A stretch of 64,000 bases of DNA from Nocardioidaceae bacterium (GCA_017744365.1 JAGIBL010000001.1:620001-684000), one strand, 5' to 3'. Counted from the stretch's first letter, positions 1 to 11,508 are shown. Numbers and translations: made by a program. The notes: generated from the sequence alone by a model not told the origin.

Positions 1-651
1 CGCGGGATCGACCGGCCCTCCGCGGCGCTGGTCACCCGGACTCGGGTCGACCCCGACGACCCCGCGTTCGCCACGCCCAGCAAGCCCGTCGGCCGGTACC
101 TGCCCGAGGACGAGGCCCGGAAGATGATGGACCACGGCGAGACCTGGGAGGACCGGGGCGAGCGCGGCTGGCGCCGGGTGGTGGCCTCGCCGGAGCCGCT
201 GGAGGTGCTCGACGCCCGCGCGGTCGCGACCCTGGTCGACGCCGGCTACGTGGTGATCGCCAACGGTGGCGGCGGCATCCCGACCGTGCGCGAGGCCGAC
301 GGCACCCTGGCCGGTATCGAGGCCGTCATCGACAAGGACCTCGGCGCCGCGCTGCTCGCGCACAGCGTCGAGGTCGACATGCTCGTGATCGCCACCGACG
401 TGGCGCACGCGGTGCTCGGCTTCGGCACGCCGCAGGCCCAGGACATCGGCGAGGTCACCCTCGACCAGATGCGCGAGTACGCCGAGGCCGGCCACTTCGC
501 CGGCGGCTCGATGGGCCCGAAGGTCGAGGCGCTGCTGCGCTACGTGGAGCAGTCCGGCCGGCGCGGTGTCATCACCGACCTCAGCAGCATCCTCCTGGCC
601 GCCGCCGGCCAGGCCGGAACGATCGTCGTCCCCAACCGAAAGGAATCCTGA
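1..651 (+). CDS. arcC: Carbamate kinase, 5' end cut by window edge
   Basis: Reversible transfer of phosphate between carbamoyl phosphate and ADP, giving ATP, CO2 and ammonia; cytosolic. The visible 216 residues are the C-terminal two thirds of a family usually about 310 long. Family segments seen are [22 protein letters not shown], the glycine-rich loop [20 protein letters not shown] and GSMGPKVEA. The reading frame is open from base 1, so the gene is truncated by the window, not broken. It ends 2 nt before the next start codon, and the Shine-Dalgarno of that gene (AAAGGA) lies inside its last codons, so the two are very probably one operon. Carbamate kinase beside a ring-opening amidohydrolase fits energy recovery from a carbamoyl-phosphate-yielding nitrogen-ring catabolic route (inference; upstream genes are outside the window). 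Confidence 0.93.
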   Translation, partial: RGIDRPSAALVTRTRVDPDDPAFATPSKPVGRYLPEDEARKMMDHGETWEDRGERGWRRVVASPEPLEVLDARAVATLVDAGYVVIANGGGGIPTVREADGTLAGIEAVIDKDLGAALLAHSVEVDMLVIATDVAHAVLGFGTPQAQDIGEVTLDQMREYAEAGHFAGGSMGPKVEALLRYVEQSGRRGVITDLSSILLAAAGQAGTIVVPNRKES

Positions 652-653
652 CC

Positions 654-1760
654 ATGCCCGCAGCCATCGAAGTCCGCAAGGTGCCGATCCACTCCGTGGC
701 CGACGCCTCGGAGCTCGCGAAGCTGATCGACGACGGCGTCTTCAAGGCCGACCGCGTCATCGCGATCATCGGCAAGACCGAGGGGAACGGCGGCGTCAAC
801 GACTACACCCGGATCATCGCCGACCGCGCCTTCCGCGAGGTGCTGATGGACAAGGGCGCCCCGGCGGACCAGGTCAAGGGCGTGCCGATCGTCTGGTCCG
901 GTGGCACCGACGGCGTCATCAGCCCGCACGCGACGATCTTCGCGACCACCGACGTGGCCGAGGACGACCCGAGCAAGGCCGAGCCGCGGCTGACCGTCGG
1001 CTTCGCGATGAGCGAGCCGATCCTGCCCGAGGAGATCGGCTACACCGCGATGATCAAGAAGGTCGCGGACGGCGTGAAGGTCGCCATGGAGCGGGCCGGC
1101 ATCACCGACCCGAAGGACGTGCACTACGTCCAGACCAAGACCCCGCTGCTCACCATCCACACCATCCGCGACGCGCACAGCCGCGGCAAGGAGGTCTGGA
1201 CCGAGCACACCCACGAGTCGATGGACCTGTCCAACGGCGTCACCGGCCTCGGCATCGCCGTCGCCCTCGGCGAGATCGAGATGCCGACCGACGCGGACGT
1301 CATGAACAACCGCGACCTGTACTCCTCGGTGGCCTCCTGCTCCTCGGGCGTCGAGCTCGACCAGGCCCAGATCGTCGTGGTCGGCAACGCCACCGGCGTG
1401 GGCGGCCGCTACCGGATCGGCCACTCGGTGATGAAGGACGCCCTGGACCAGGACGGCATCTGGGAGGCCATCAAGTCGGCCGGCCTGGACCTGCCCGAGC
1501 GCCCGCACCACACCGACCTGGACGGCAAGCTGGTCAACGTCTTCCTCAAGTGCGAGGCCTCGCAGAACGGCGAGGTCCGTGGTCGCCGCAACGCCATGCT
1601 CGACGACTCCGACGTGCACTGGCACCGGCAGATCAAGTCCTGCGTGGGCGGCGTGACCGCCTCGGTCACCGGTGACCCCGCGGTCTTCGTGTCGGTCTCC
1701 GCGGCCCACCAGGGTCCCGAGGGCGGCGGCCCGGTCGCCGCGATCGTCGACCTCGGCTGA
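654..1760 (+). CDS. Ring-opening amidohydrolase (cyanuric acid amidohydrolase/barbiturase family)
   Basis: Enzymes of this family hydrolytically open a cyclic amide ring: cyanuric acid to carboxybiuret, or barbituric acid to ureidomalonate. The 368 residues fit the family's usual length of about 355-375 and its three-fold pseudo-symmetric build, each domain supplying a Lys and a Ser. Lys candidates are K41 (GKTEGNGG), K162 (TKTP) and K299 (FLKCEAS). Ser candidates are S82 ([10 protein letters not shown]), S230/S231 (CSSG) and S347/S349 ([15 protein letters not shown]); the last segment is also the usual metal-binding loop. ATG start with AAAGGA about 10 nt upstream. Sequence alone does not separate cyanuric acid from barbiturate as substrate; pairing with carbamate kinase suggests pyrimidine, purine or related ureido-compound catabolism more than xenobiotic triazine use. 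Confidence 0.88.
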   Translation: MPAAIEVRKVPIHSVADASELAKLIDDGVFKADRVIAIIGKTEGNGGVNDYTRIIADRAFREVLMDKGAPADQVKGVPIVWSGGTDGVISPHATIFATTDVAEDDPSKAEPRLTVGFAMSEPILPEEIGYTAMIKKVADGVKVAMERAGITDPKDVHYVQTKTPLLTIHTIRDAHSRGKEVWTEHTHESMDLSNGVTGLGIAVALGEIEMPTDADVMNNRDLYSSVASCSSGVELDQAQIVVVGNATGVGGRYRIGHSVMKDALDQDGIWEAIKSAGLDLPERPHHTDLDGKLVNVFLKCEASQNGEVRGRRNAMLDDSDVHWHRQIKSCVGGVTASVTGDPAVFVSVSAAHQGPEGGGPVAAIVDLG

Positions 1761-1775
1761 TATCTCGGACACCAG

Positions 1776-1803
1776 GAAGGGCCCGGCTTCGGCCGGGCCC
1801 TTC
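1776..1803 (+). terminator. Hairpin terminator after the amidohydrolase gene
   Basis: Perfect 12-bp stem GAAGGGCCCGGC / GCCGGGCCCTTC closed by a TTCG tetraloop, starting 15 nt after the stop codon. No U-tract follows, as is common in actinobacteria. It probably ends the arcC-amidohydrolase transcript. Confidence 0.85.
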
Positions 1804-1894
1804 GTCTACCCGTGTGATCTTGACGCTGGGTGAGTGATGTTTCGCTCGGGTAGGGGCGAATTCCCATGTTGACCAGAAATTTCGCCCGCGTGCG
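1804..1894. other. Structured spacer between two convergent genes
   Basis: Less GC-rich than its surroundings. It holds two short inverted repeats, CTACCCG (1806-1812) with CGGGTAG (1847-1853), and GGGCGAA (1854-1860) with TTCGCCC (1881-1887). The second could end transcription of the CoA transferase gene arriving on the minus strand. No coding potential seen. Confidence 0.4.
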
Positions 1895-3052
1895 CTACTC
1901 CTCGAGCCAGGCGCGGATCGACTCGTTGTGCTGCCCGAGGGTCGGGGGAGCGGCGTGCTGCTCGCGTCCACCGGCGTACGCGTTGTCGTCGAAGCGCAGC
2001 GGCGGGCCGGGGAGCTGGATCGGGCCGAGGGAGGAGTGCTCGACGTCGATGAGAAGGCCCTGGGAGCGCGTCTGGTCCCAGGAGTAGACGTCGTCGAGCG
2101 AGCGCACCTTGCCGGCGGGCACGCCGGAGGCGTCGAGCCGGGCCAGCACGTCCTCGGCGTCGAGGTCGGCCAGCAGGCCCTCGATCAGGTCGATGAGCGC
2201 GTCCCGGTTCGTGACTCGCTCGGGGTTGGTGGCGAAGCCGTCCGTCGCGGGATCGATGCCCATCTCGGCGGCGAACGCCTGCCAGAGCTTCTCCGAGCCG
2301 CAGGCGATCTGGATCGGCGCGGTCCGGGTCGCGAACATCCCGTACGGCGCGATCGACGGGTGGTGACCGCCGGCGAGCCCGGGGACCTCCTTGGCCACGG
2401 TCCACTTGGTGCCCTGGAACGCGTGCACGCCGACCATCCCGGCCAGCAGGGAGGTGTGCACCACCCGGCCGGTGCCGGTCCGCTCGCGCTCGTACAGAGC
2501 GGCGACGACGCCGTACGCGCCGTTCATCCCGGCGAGCAGGTCCGCGATCGGCACGCCGACCTTGGTCGGCTCGGTCAGGCCGGTCAGCGACATCAGGCCG
2601 CCCTCGCCCTGGGCGATCTGGTCGAAGCCCGACCGGGTCGCCTCGGGGCCGTCGTGGCCGAAGCCGGTGATCTGCAGGACCACCAGCCGGGGGTTGAGCT
2701 CGTGCAGCCGGGAGACCGGGAAGCCGAGCCGGTCCAGGACGCCGACGCGGAAGTTCTCCATCAGCACGTCCGCTCGGGCGACGAGCCTGGCGAGCACCTC
2801 GGAGTCGGCCGGGTCCTTGAGGTCGAGGGTGATCGACTCCTTGTTCCGGTTCGCGGAGAGGAAGTACGTCGACTCGCGCTCGCCGCCCTCGGGTTCCACG
2901 AACGGCGGGCCCCAGCCCCGGGTGTCGTCACCGGTCGGGCTCTCCACCTTGATGACCCGGGCGCCGAGGTCGCCGAGCATCATCCCGGCGTGCGGCCCGG
3001 CGAGGGCGCGGGTGAGGTCGAGAACAACGATTCCGTCCAAGGGTCCAGGCAT
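1895..3052 (-). CDS. CaiB/BaiF-type (class III) CoA transferase
   Basis: Transfers CoA between an acyl-CoA donor and a carboxylic acid acceptor. 385 residues, normal for the family. The N-terminal Rossmann-like segment DLTRALAGPHAGMM runs into LGARVIKVE, followed by NRNKESITLDL, LMENFRVGVLDRLG and ITGFGHDGP. D171, in the context GVPIADLLAGMNGAYG, aligns with the catalytic Asp of formyl-CoA transferase. The ATG at 3052 begins the conserved PLDGIVVLDLTRALAG block; the open frame continues upstream but loses similarity and runs into the divergent neighbour. Substrate unknown. It diverges from an acyl-CoA carboxyltransferase, so a shared organic-acid or branched-acid CoA route is plausible but unproven. 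Confidence 0.9.
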   Translation of the reverse strand: MPGPLDGIVVLDLTRALAGPHAGMMLGDLGARVIKVESPTGDDTRGWGPPFVEPEGGERESTYFLSANRNKESITLDLKDPADSEVLARLVARADVLMENFRVGVLDRLGFPVSRLHELNPRLVVLQITGFGHDGPEATRSGFDQIAQGEGGLMSLTGLTEPTKVGVPIADLLAGMNGAYGVVAALYERERTGTGRVVHTSLLAGMVGVHAFQGTKWTVAKEVPGLAGGHHPSIAPYGMFATRTAPIQIACGSEKLWQAFAAEMGIDPATDGFATNPERVTNRDALIDLIEGLLADLDAEDVLARLDASGVPAGKVRSLDDVYSWDQTRSQGLLIDVEHSSLGPIQLPGPPLRFDDNAYAGGREQHAAPPTLGQHNESIRAWLEE

Positions 3053-3140
3053 GCGTGTGACGGTACTGCCAGCCCGGGGTGCGTCGTATGGCAGCAGTTG
3101 CCAACGCGCCGGAAGGCTCCTTGGTCGTAACGTCCGGCAC

Positions 3141-4622
3141 GTGAGTGCACGTCGCCTGAATGCCCGCGAGCTCATCGAGCTCGTCCTCGACGACGGCTCC
3201 TGGGTCTCCTGGGACGCCGCTCCGGACCGCGCGGGGATCACCGAGGAGTACGCCGCCGAGCTGGCCGCCGCCCAGGAGAAGTCCGGTGCCGACGAGTCGG
3301 TGCTGACCGGGGAGGGCCTGATGCACGGCCGCCGGGTCGCGGTGATGGTCTCCGAGTTCGGGTTCCTGGCCGGGTCGATCGGCCGTGCCGCCGCGGACCG
3401 CGTGGTCGCCGCCGTCGAGCGCGCCACCGCCGCCGGACTGCCGCTGCTCTCGGCGCCGGCCTCCGGGGGCACCCGGATGCAGGAGGGCACTCCCGCGTTC
3501 GTGCAGATGGCCCGGATCTCGGCCGCGGTCGCCGCCCACCGCGCGGCCGGCCTGCCGTACCTGGTCTACCTGCGCCATCCCACCACCGGCGGCGTGATGG
3601 CCTCGTGGGGCTCGCTCGGCCACGTCACCGTCGCGGAACCGGGCGCGCTGGTCGGGTTCCTCGGCCCGCGGGTCTACGAGGCCCTGTACGGCGAGCCGTT
3701 CCCGGCCGGGGTGCAGACCTCGGAGAACCTGCACGCGCACGGCCTGGTCGACGCCGTGGTCCCGCCCGAGGAGATCTCGGGGGTGCTCGACCGGGCCCTG
3801 ACGATCCTGCAGTCCCGTCCCGCACTCCCGGAGACGACGGTCGTGGACGCCGAGATCCCCGAGGTGGATGCCTGGGACGCGATCACCCGGTCTCGTCGCT
3901 CAGACCGTCCCGGCGTACGACGGCTGCTGCGCTACGCCGCCACCGACGTGGTCCCGCTGACCGGTACCGGGCAGGGCGAGACCGATCCCGGCCTGCTGCT
4001 GGCGCTGGCCCGCTTCGGGGACGCGCCGTGCGTGTTCCTCGGACAGGACCGGCGCGGCCAGACGGCCGACCACCGGATGGGACCGGGCGCACTGCGGGAG
4101 GCCCGTCGCGGGATGCGCCTGGCCGTCGAGCTCGGCTTGCCGCTGGTCAGCGTGATCGACACGCCCGGAGCCGCGCTGAGCGTCACCGCCGAGGAAGGCG
4201 GTCTCGCCGGCGAGATCGCCCGGTCGCTGGCCGACCTGGTCACGCTGCCGGCGCCGACGCTGTGCCTGATGCTCGGTGAGGGCAACGGCGGCGGCGCACT
4301 GGCGCTGCTGCCCGCGGACCGCGTGGTCGCCGCCCAGCACGCCTGGCTCTCACCGCTGCCACCAGAGGGGGCGAGCGCGATCGTGCACCGCGACACCGCC
4401 CACGCCCCCGCGATGGCCCGCGCCCAGCAGGTGCGCGCCCAGGATCTGCGGGCTCTCGGTGTGGTCGACCGCATCGTTCCCGAGCTGCCGGACGCCGCCG
4501 AGGAGCCGGCCGCCTTCTGCCGCCGGGTCGGCGCCGTGCTCACCGAGGAGCTCAGCCGCCTCTTCCACGCCGACGTCGCCACCCTGGTGCCGCAGCGAGC
4601 CGCCCGCTACGCCGTGCGCTGA
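3141..4622 (+). CDS. Fused acyl-CoA carboxyltransferase (AccD-AccA-like, cf. AccD3)
   Basis: 493 residues carrying two crotonase-fold carboxyltransferase halves. The N half resembles AccD (GEGLMHGRRVAVMVSEFGF, then the oxyanion stretch SAPASGGTRMQEG); the C half resembles AccA (PLVSVIDTPGAAL, LGEGNGGGALALLPADRV). The four-Cys zinc finger of bacterial AccD is absent. Architecture and length match the M. tuberculosis AccD3 class. Carboxylates an acyl-CoA using carboxybiotin from a separate biotin carboxylase/BCCP subunit, none of which is encoded nearby. The GTG at 3141 starts the recognisable protein; the longer upstream open frame overlaps the divergent CoA transferase and is not used. The substrate (acetyl-, propionyl- or longer acyl-CoA) cannot be read from the sequence. 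Confidence 0.85.
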   Translation: MSARRLNARELIELVLDDGSWVSWDAAPDRAGITEEYAAELAAAQEKSGADESVLTGEGLMHGRRVAVMVSEFGFLAGSIGRAAADRVVAAVERATAAGLPLLSAPASGGTRMQEGTPAFVQMARISAAVAAHRAAGLPYLVYLRHPTTGGVMASWGSLGHVTVAEPGALVGFLGPRVYEALYGEPFPAGVQTSENLHAHGLVDAVVPPEEISGVLDRALTILQSRPALPETTVVDAEIPEVDAWDAITRSRRSDRPGVRRLLRYAATDVVPLTGTGQGETDPGLLLALARFGDAPCVFLGQDRRGQTADHRMGPGALREARRGMRLAVELGLPLVSVIDTPGAALSVTAEEGGLAGEIARSLADLVTLPAPTLCLMLGEGNGGGALALLPADRVVAAQHAWLSPLPPEGASAIVHRDTAHAPAMARAQQVRAQDLRALGVVDRIVPELPDAAEEPAAFCRRVGAVLTEELSRLFHADVATLVPQRAARYAVR

Positions 4623-4635
4623 CCCCGGCGCGCCC

Positions 4636-5202
4636 TCAGCGCAGGGTGGCGAGGTGCTGGTGCACGGCGGTGGAGATCCGGGCCTCGTCGCCGGTGGCGA
4701 GCAGGTCGAGCAGGCAGCCGCGGAGCACGCCGAGGGTGAGGGTGCGGCGGGCCAGCCCACGCTGGGTCCTCCGCTCGCGCGGGGGTTGCGCGGCCGCGAG
4801 GATGGCCAGCCAGTCGGTGACGGTGGCCTCCGCGAACCCCGCCCACGGGCCCTCCGGCTCGACGAGCGAGCGCGCGTAGGCCTCGGCCCACAGGCGCAGC
4901 AGCGGGCGGTGCTCCGCCGCGGCGAGCCAGGCCCAGACCCGCTCGGCCGTCGCCGGAAGACCGGTCCCGGCCTCCGGAAGGTCGAGGGCGGCGAGCTCGT
5001 CGGCACGCGCGCGGGCCAGCAGCGCCCGGACCAGGCCGTCCTTGTTGCCGAACAGGAACATCAGCACCCGGGGACTGGTCCCGATCGCCGCGGCCAGCGG
5101 GCGCAGCGAGAGGTCGACGAGGCCGTGCCGGAGGGCATGGGCGTAGGCGGCCTCGAGCAGCTCGTCGCGGCGGGCGGATGTCGCTGGCGCGGTCTCGGTC
5201 AC
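4636..5202 (-). CDS. TetR-family transcriptional regulator
   Basis: 188 residues. The N-terminal helix-turn-helix spans about residues 10-55 (DELLEAAYAHALRHG, then LRPLAAAIGTSPRVLMFLFGNKDGLVRAL). The C-terminal ligand domain is unrelated in detail to the three other TetR genes in the window. GTG start. It diverges from a GNAT acetyltransferase across a 44-nt gap that contains a short palindrome, so it probably represses itself and that gene. It converges with the carboxyltransferase gene, with 13 nt between stops. Confidence 0.88.
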   Translation of the reverse strand: MTETAPATSARRDELLEAAYAHALRHGLVDLSLRPLAAAIGTSPRVLMFLFGNKDGLVRALLARARADELAALDLPEAGTGLPATAERVWAWLAAAEHRPLLRLWAEAYARSLVEPEGPWAGFAEATVTDWLAILAAAQPPRERRTQRGLARRTLTLGVLRGCLLDLLATGDEARISTAVHQHLATLR

Positions 5203-5213
5203 GGGAGTAGCCT

Positions 5214-5224
5214 ACTGAAACAGT
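5214..5224. promoter_or_regulatory. Candidate TetR operator
   Basis: Palindrome ACTG-AAA-CAGT in the TetR/GNAT divergent gap, followed by a further half-site-like CAGTG at 5230-5234. Its place between a TetR gene and its divergent partner is the main support. Confidence 0.45.
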
Positions 5225-5246
5225 CGTGTCAGTGAAGGAGGCGCGC

Positions 5247-5738
5247 GTGGTGACACCGACGCTGCGGGTGGCGGACCGGCCCGGCGACCTGGGCTGGATG
5301 GTGCTCGCGCACGGCGAGATCTACGCCGAGCAGCTGGGCTGGAGCACCGAGTTCGAGGCGATGGTCGCCGCGATCGTGGCCGAGTACGCCGCCGGCCACG
5401 ACCCGGCGCGCGAGGGCGCCTGGATCGCGGAGGTCGACGGCGAGCGAGCCGGGTGCGTCTCGCTGGTCGCCGACGAGGAGCCCGGGACCGCGAGGCTGCG
5501 GATCCTGCTGGTCACCCCGACCGCCCGGGGCCTCGGCGTCGGCTCGCTGCTGGTCGGGACCTGCCTCGACCTGGCCCGGAAGGCCGGGTACGAGAGAGTG
5601 ACGCTGTGGACGGTCGCCGGGCTGGACTCGGCGCGCCGGATCTACGAGGCCGCCGGCTTCCGGCTGGTCCGCGAGGAGCCGCAGCACCGCTTCGGGCACG
5701 AGGTCATCGGCCAGACCTGGACGCTCGCGCTGCGCTGA
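5247..5738 (+). CDS. GNAT-family N-acetyltransferase
   Basis: 163 residues from the chosen start. The acetyl-CoA-binding motif A is LLVTPTARGLGVGSLLVGTCLDLARKAGY, seen here as the R-G-L-G-V-G loop, followed by motif B SARRIYEAAGFRLVREE. The family acetylates amines on small molecules or proteins; the substrate is unknown. The GTG at 5247 is chosen because AAGGAGG ends 5 nt upstream; GTG at 5250 fits almost as well, and GTG at 5226 would place that Shine-Dalgarno inside the gene. The C-terminal HRFGHEVIGQTWTL resembles MarR-GNAT fusion proteins, but no MarR domain is present here. Confidence 0.85.
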   Translation: MVTPTLRVADRPGDLGWMVLAHGEIYAEQLGWSTEFEAMVAAIVAEYAAGHDPAREGAWIAEVDGERAGCVSLVADEEPGTARLRILLVTPTARGLGVGSLLVGTCLDLARKAGYERVTLWTVAGLDSARRIYEAAGFRLVREEPQHRFGHEVIGQTWTLALR

Positions 5739-5745
5739 GGGGCGC

Positions 5746-6633
5746 TCAGCTGATCGCCGCCACGAACCGCTGGACCGGCTCGTCGGCCTTGCCGCACGAC
5801 GGCGGCCGCACGCCCTCCTCGTACGACGTGACGCTGACCGTCCACCTGCGCCCGTCGCGGTGCCGCACGCACCACCCCGCCGCGTCGGGCGTCACGGTCA
5901 GGTCGTCGAGACCGGTGATCCCGGCGACCAGGCGGACCTCGGCCTCCGCGACCTGCCCGAGGCTCGGCCAGGTCGAGCGTCCGCGGTAGCCGTGTTCGAG
6001 CAGCTCGCCCCGGTCGGCGGCGTCCAGGATCCCGGCGGCGTCGAGGACCCGGCCGTGCAGCACGCCGTACGGAAGAAGGACGGTGGTGGGAGCGAACCGG
6101 TGGCCGGACGTGTGCGTGACCTCCCAGACGCGTTCGGGGTGGGAGGCGGCGGCCGCGTGCGCGATCGGGCGGCCGAGCCGCGCGCAGCAGGTGTCGCGGG
6201 TGCCGTTGGTGCAGACGAGCAGGACCGGTGCCGACGGCGCGAGCCCGGGCAGCGAGGCGAGAGCCAGGTCGCGTGCGCCGGACGCCACCGCCGCCCAGTC
6301 CAGCGACAGCAGCGCGGACGGATCCGGCACCGTGCCGGCCAGCAGCCAGGTGCCGGACGGATGGGTGTAGCCGACGAGCACCGTCCGGGCGTCCGACCCG
6401 GTGACGTCGGCGTGCCGTCCGGGGCGGCGGACCAGGCTCGGCCGCACGCCGTGCGCCCCGGCGAGCTCCTCGATCGAGCGCCCCAGGCCGGCGTCCAGGT
6501 GCGAGTCGGTGAACGCCTTCTTCCCCCAGGGGCCGTTCTGCTCCAGGCAGACCCACGCGACCGCGTCCGGCGCCGAGCCGGCGAGACCCTCGCCGACGGC
6601 GGCCGAGGTGGTGCTGCAGGGGATCGTCGTCAT
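5746..6633 (-). CDS. Sucrase/ferredoxin-like (thioredoxin-fold) protein
   Basis: 295 residues of the Suc_Fer-like family, whose C-terminal half adopts a thioredoxin-like ferredoxin fold. Visible family features are CLEQNGPWGKKAF near residue 30, the cysteine cluster VCTNGTRDTCCARLGRP, and HTSGHRFAPT. Redox or Fe-S binding is likely; the physiological role is unknown. The ATG overlaps the stop of the upstream P55-type transporter gene (ATGA), so translation is probably coupled and the protein may serve or be made with that exporter. It is the last gene of the parC-lprG-P55 run and abuts the convergent acetyltransferase with only 7 nt between stops. Confidence 0.82.
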   Translation of the reverse strand: MTTIPCSTTSAAVGEGLAGSAPDAVAWVCLEQNGPWGKKAFTDSHLDAGLGRSIEELAGAHGVRPSLVRRPGRHADVTGSDARTVLVGYTHPSGTWLLAGTVPDPSALLSLDWAAVASGARDLALASLPGLAPSAPVLLVCTNGTRDTCCARLGRPIAHAAAASHPERVWEVTHTSGHRFAPTTVLLPYGVLHGRVLDAAGILDAADRGELLEHGYRGRSTWPSLGQVAEAEVRLVAGITGLDDLTVTPDAAGWCVRHRDGRRWTVSVTSYEEGVRPPSCGKADEPVQRFVAAIS

Positions 6634-8375
6634 CCGGCGGTCACTCCCAGGGTGAGTGGCTGGCCGGCGCCCCGGGTGCGGGCGCCGCGGAACAGCAAGA
6701 GTGCCAGCACGCCGGCGAGCAGCGCACACCCGGCCGCGCCCCAGAAGATCGCGTGCAGCTGCTCCAGCCCCGCTCCCTGGAGCAGGTCGCTGTACGCCGA
6801 GCACCGGGTCTTCCCGCCGCACACCTCCGACGGCTCCGGGAAGTCGTCCGCGACGGCGTAGTAGCGGCGCAGCCCGATCGTGGTCAGCACCGAGATGCCG
6901 ACCAGCATGCCGACCATCCGGCTGACCACGAGCAGGGCGCTGGTGACCCCGTGCACCGCGTCCGCGGTGCTGGCCAGCAGGGCCGCGTTGACCGGGGCCA
7001 GGGCGAGCCCGAAGCCCAGGCCGGTGAGCGCGAGGACGGCGCCCGAGGTGACGTGGTGGGTCAGCGCCTCGGCGTCCCAGCCGCTCATCAGCGCGAACCC
7101 GAGCGCGGCGGCGGCCATGCCGATCGCGGCCACGGCGCCGGAGGGCAGCGCGCGGGTCAGGTAGCCGCCGGCGACCGCGCCGACCGGCAGCGCGACCAGG
7201 AGCTCGACCAGCACCAGCGCGGCCTTGACCTGGGAGTCGTCGTACACGGTGACCCGGGCGAAGACCGGGACGTCGACCAGCGCCGCGATGAGCGCGGCGC
7301 CGACGAAGAAGCTGACCAGCAGCGCGGCCCAGGCCGGCCGGCGGGCGAACGAGCCGCGCGGGACCAGCGGCGCCGTGGCCCGGCGCTGGTGCAGCACGAA
7401 GACGGCCGCCGCGACCGCGCCGACGGCCAGGAACCACGGCCCGGCAGGGGAGAAGACCTGGATCGCCGGGTCCGCGGTGGCGAACGCCAGGATCACCCCG
7501 CCCAGCGCGACGGCCAGGAGCCCGGCCCCCACCAGGTCGGCCCGGCGCGCGGTCGCGACCCAGTCCCGCAGGTCCAGGAAAGGCCGCGGGGCGAGCAGCA
7601 GCCAGCCCAGCAGCGCGAGCCCGAGCCCGATGACGACGAGACCGAGCTGCGACCACCAGATCGGACCGGAGCCGTCGCCGAAGGGCACGAACGGCCCGCC
7701 CCAGGTGACCGAGGTGACCAGCGCGGAGGGCTGTCGCATCAGCAGCAGGAGACCGGCCAGCCAGAGCCCGAGCAGGAGCAGGCCCACCGCGTCCGGCCGG
7801 TGGCGGGGCAGCGGCGGGCCGAGCGCAGCGATCCCGGCGGCCAGCACCAGCCCGACCGCCAGGTTGATCCAGAAGATGTCGCGCCAGTCGCCGACGACGA
7901 GCACCACGGCGCCGTACAGGGGACCGACGACGCTGCCGAGCTCCTGGACCGCCCCGACCACGCCGAGCGGCACCCCGCGGCGCTCGGCCGGGTAGATGTC
8001 CGCGACCAGGGCGAGGGTGACCGGGACCAGCCCGCCACCGCCCACCCCCTGGAGGAAGCGGCCGGTCACCAGCGACGGCAGGTCGTAGGCGGCCGCGGTC
8101 ACCAGCGAGCCGAACCCGAAGACGAGCAGCGACGCGGTCAGCACCGGCAGCCGGCCGCGCAGGTCGGCGATGCGGCCGATGAGCGGCAGCATCGCGACGT
8201 AGCCGAGCAGGAACCCCGAGATGATCGGCGCGGCCCGCTGCAGCTCCTCGACGCTGAGCCCGACCGAGCCCATCATCTCCGGCAGCGAGAGCACCACCAC
8301 GTAGGTGTCCGCGGCCGCGAACGCGACCGCCACCGCGGCGAGACCGAGCAGGACGCCCGGAGAACGGCGCGGCAT
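6630..8375 (-). CDS. MFS transporter of the P55 (Rv1410c) type
   Basis: 581 residues with about 14 hydrophobic segments. The N-terminal sequence follows the mycobacterial P55 efflux protein closely: a DTYVVVLSLPEMM segment in helix 1, LLGYVAMLPLIGRIADLRGR (MFS motif A), then QELGSVVGPLYG and DWRDIFWIN. P55 works with the lipoprotein LprG to move triacylglycerides and related lipids to the outer envelope. Here the gene directly follows an LprG-like gene with a one-base TGATG overlap, as in the mycobacterial operon. The ATG at 8375 is chosen over the adjacent GTG at 8378 because of this overlap. It overlaps the next gene by 4 nt. Confidence 0.85.
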   Translation of the reverse strand: MPRRSPGVLLGLAAVAVAFAAADTYVVVLSLPEMMGSVGLSVEELQRAAPIISGFLLGYVAMLPLIGRIADLRGRLPVLTASLLVFGFGSLVTAAAYDLPSLVTGRFLQGVGGGGLVPVTLALVADIYPAERRGVPLGVVGAVQELGSVVGPLYGAVVLVVGDWRDIFWINLAVGLVLAAGIAALGPPLPRHRPDAVGLLLLGLWLAGLLLLMRQPSALVTSVTWGGPFVPFGDGSGPIWWSQLGLVVIGLGLALLGWLLLAPRPFLDLRDWVATARRADLVGAGLLAVALGGVILAFATADPAIQVFSPAGPWFLAVGAVAAAVFVLHQRRATAPLVPRGSFARRPAWAALLVSFFVGAALIAALVDVPVFARVTVYDDSQVKAALVLVELLVALPVGAVAGGYLTRALPSGAVAAIGMAAAALGFALMSGWDAEALTHHVTSGAVLALTGLGFGLALAPVNAALLASTADAVHGVTSALLVVSRMVGMLVGISVLTTIGLRRYYAVADDFPEPSEVCGGKTRCSAYSDLLQGAGLEQLHAIFWGAAGCALLAGVLALLLFRGARTRGAGQPLTLGVTAG

Positions 8376-9061
8376 CACGGCTTCTTGATCGTGACGCTCT
8401 TGTCGTAGTCGTCGAAGGCCAGGTCGTAGGTGACGTCGCCGGCCCCGGAGAAGAACGCGCCCGTCACCGACAGCGTCGCGATCCGCCCCTCGCCGTCGAT
8501 CCCGACGAGGGTCCGGTAGGTACCGGTCTGGTTCGCGCTCGGGATGATCGGCTTGACCAGGGTCCCGGGCAGGGTGCCGGCGTACGTCGTCAGCACCTGC
8601 TTGCCCTCGCGGGTCTTGCCCTTCTGCTTCAGCCCGTCCAGCCGGAGCAGCAGGCCGGAGATGCCGGCCGCCGGGTCGGCGAAGTCGGCCGGGTCCGGGG
8701 CGCCGTACTCGCTCGGGTCGATGGCGGCGTAGGACGCGGCGAACGGCAGCTTGGCGTAGACCTTGCCGTCGACCGCGACGATCGGGATCTCGGTGTTGAA
8801 GCCCTTGAACAGCACCTTGACCTTGCCGTCGAACGCGGGCTGGTGGGTCAGGGTGCCGTCGGCGCCGAGGACCGCGTCACCCGTCTCCGGCTTGGAGCCG
8901 GTGCTCATGGTGAGGTGCACGCTGCTGGCCTGGTCGAAGCTCGTCTTCGCCTTCGCCAGCACCTTCTGCGGGTCGGCCTTCGCGCCGCCCTCCTCACCGC
9001 CTCCACAGCCCGTGACGGCGAGCGCGAGCGCCAGCCCGAGAGCGGCCGCACGAGTCCTCAT
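8375..9061 (-). CDS. lprG: LppX/LprAFG-family lipoprotein (LprG-like)
   Basis: 228 residues with a lipoprotein signal peptide (MRTRAAALGLALALAVTGC, lipobox VTGC, predicted acylated Cys19). The rest has the LppX_LprAFG pattern: AKTSFDQASSVHLTMS, a long beta-sheet half-barrel, and a C-terminal SGAGDVTYDLAFDDYDK. The family carries lipids in a hydrophobic cavity and, in M. tuberculosis, hands triacylglyceride or lipoglycan to the P55 pump encoded next door. The downstream gene here is that type of pump. The start lies 5 nt after the parC stop, so the gene is probably read from the parC transcript. The symbol rests on family plus context; LprA, LprF or LppX assignment by sequence alone would be possible. 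Confidence 0.82.
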   Translation of the reverse strand: MRTRAAALGLALALAVTGCGGGEEGGAKADPQKVLAKAKTSFDQASSVHLTMSTGSKPETGDAVLGADGTLTHQPAFDGKVKVLFKGFNTEIPIVAVDGKVYAKLPFAASYAAIDPSEYGAPDPADFADPAAGISGLLLRLDGLKQKGKTREGKQVLTTYAGTLPGTLVKPIIPSANQTGTYRTLVGIDGEGRIATLSVTGAFFSGAGDVTYDLAFDDYDKSVTIKKP

Positions 9062-9066
9062 GGCGC

Positions 9067-11508
<2,442 letters not shown>

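Noticed and set aside
1-651. Pseudogene of carbamate kinase
   Set aside because: The frame is open from the first base and conserved motifs are intact; only the window edge removes the start.
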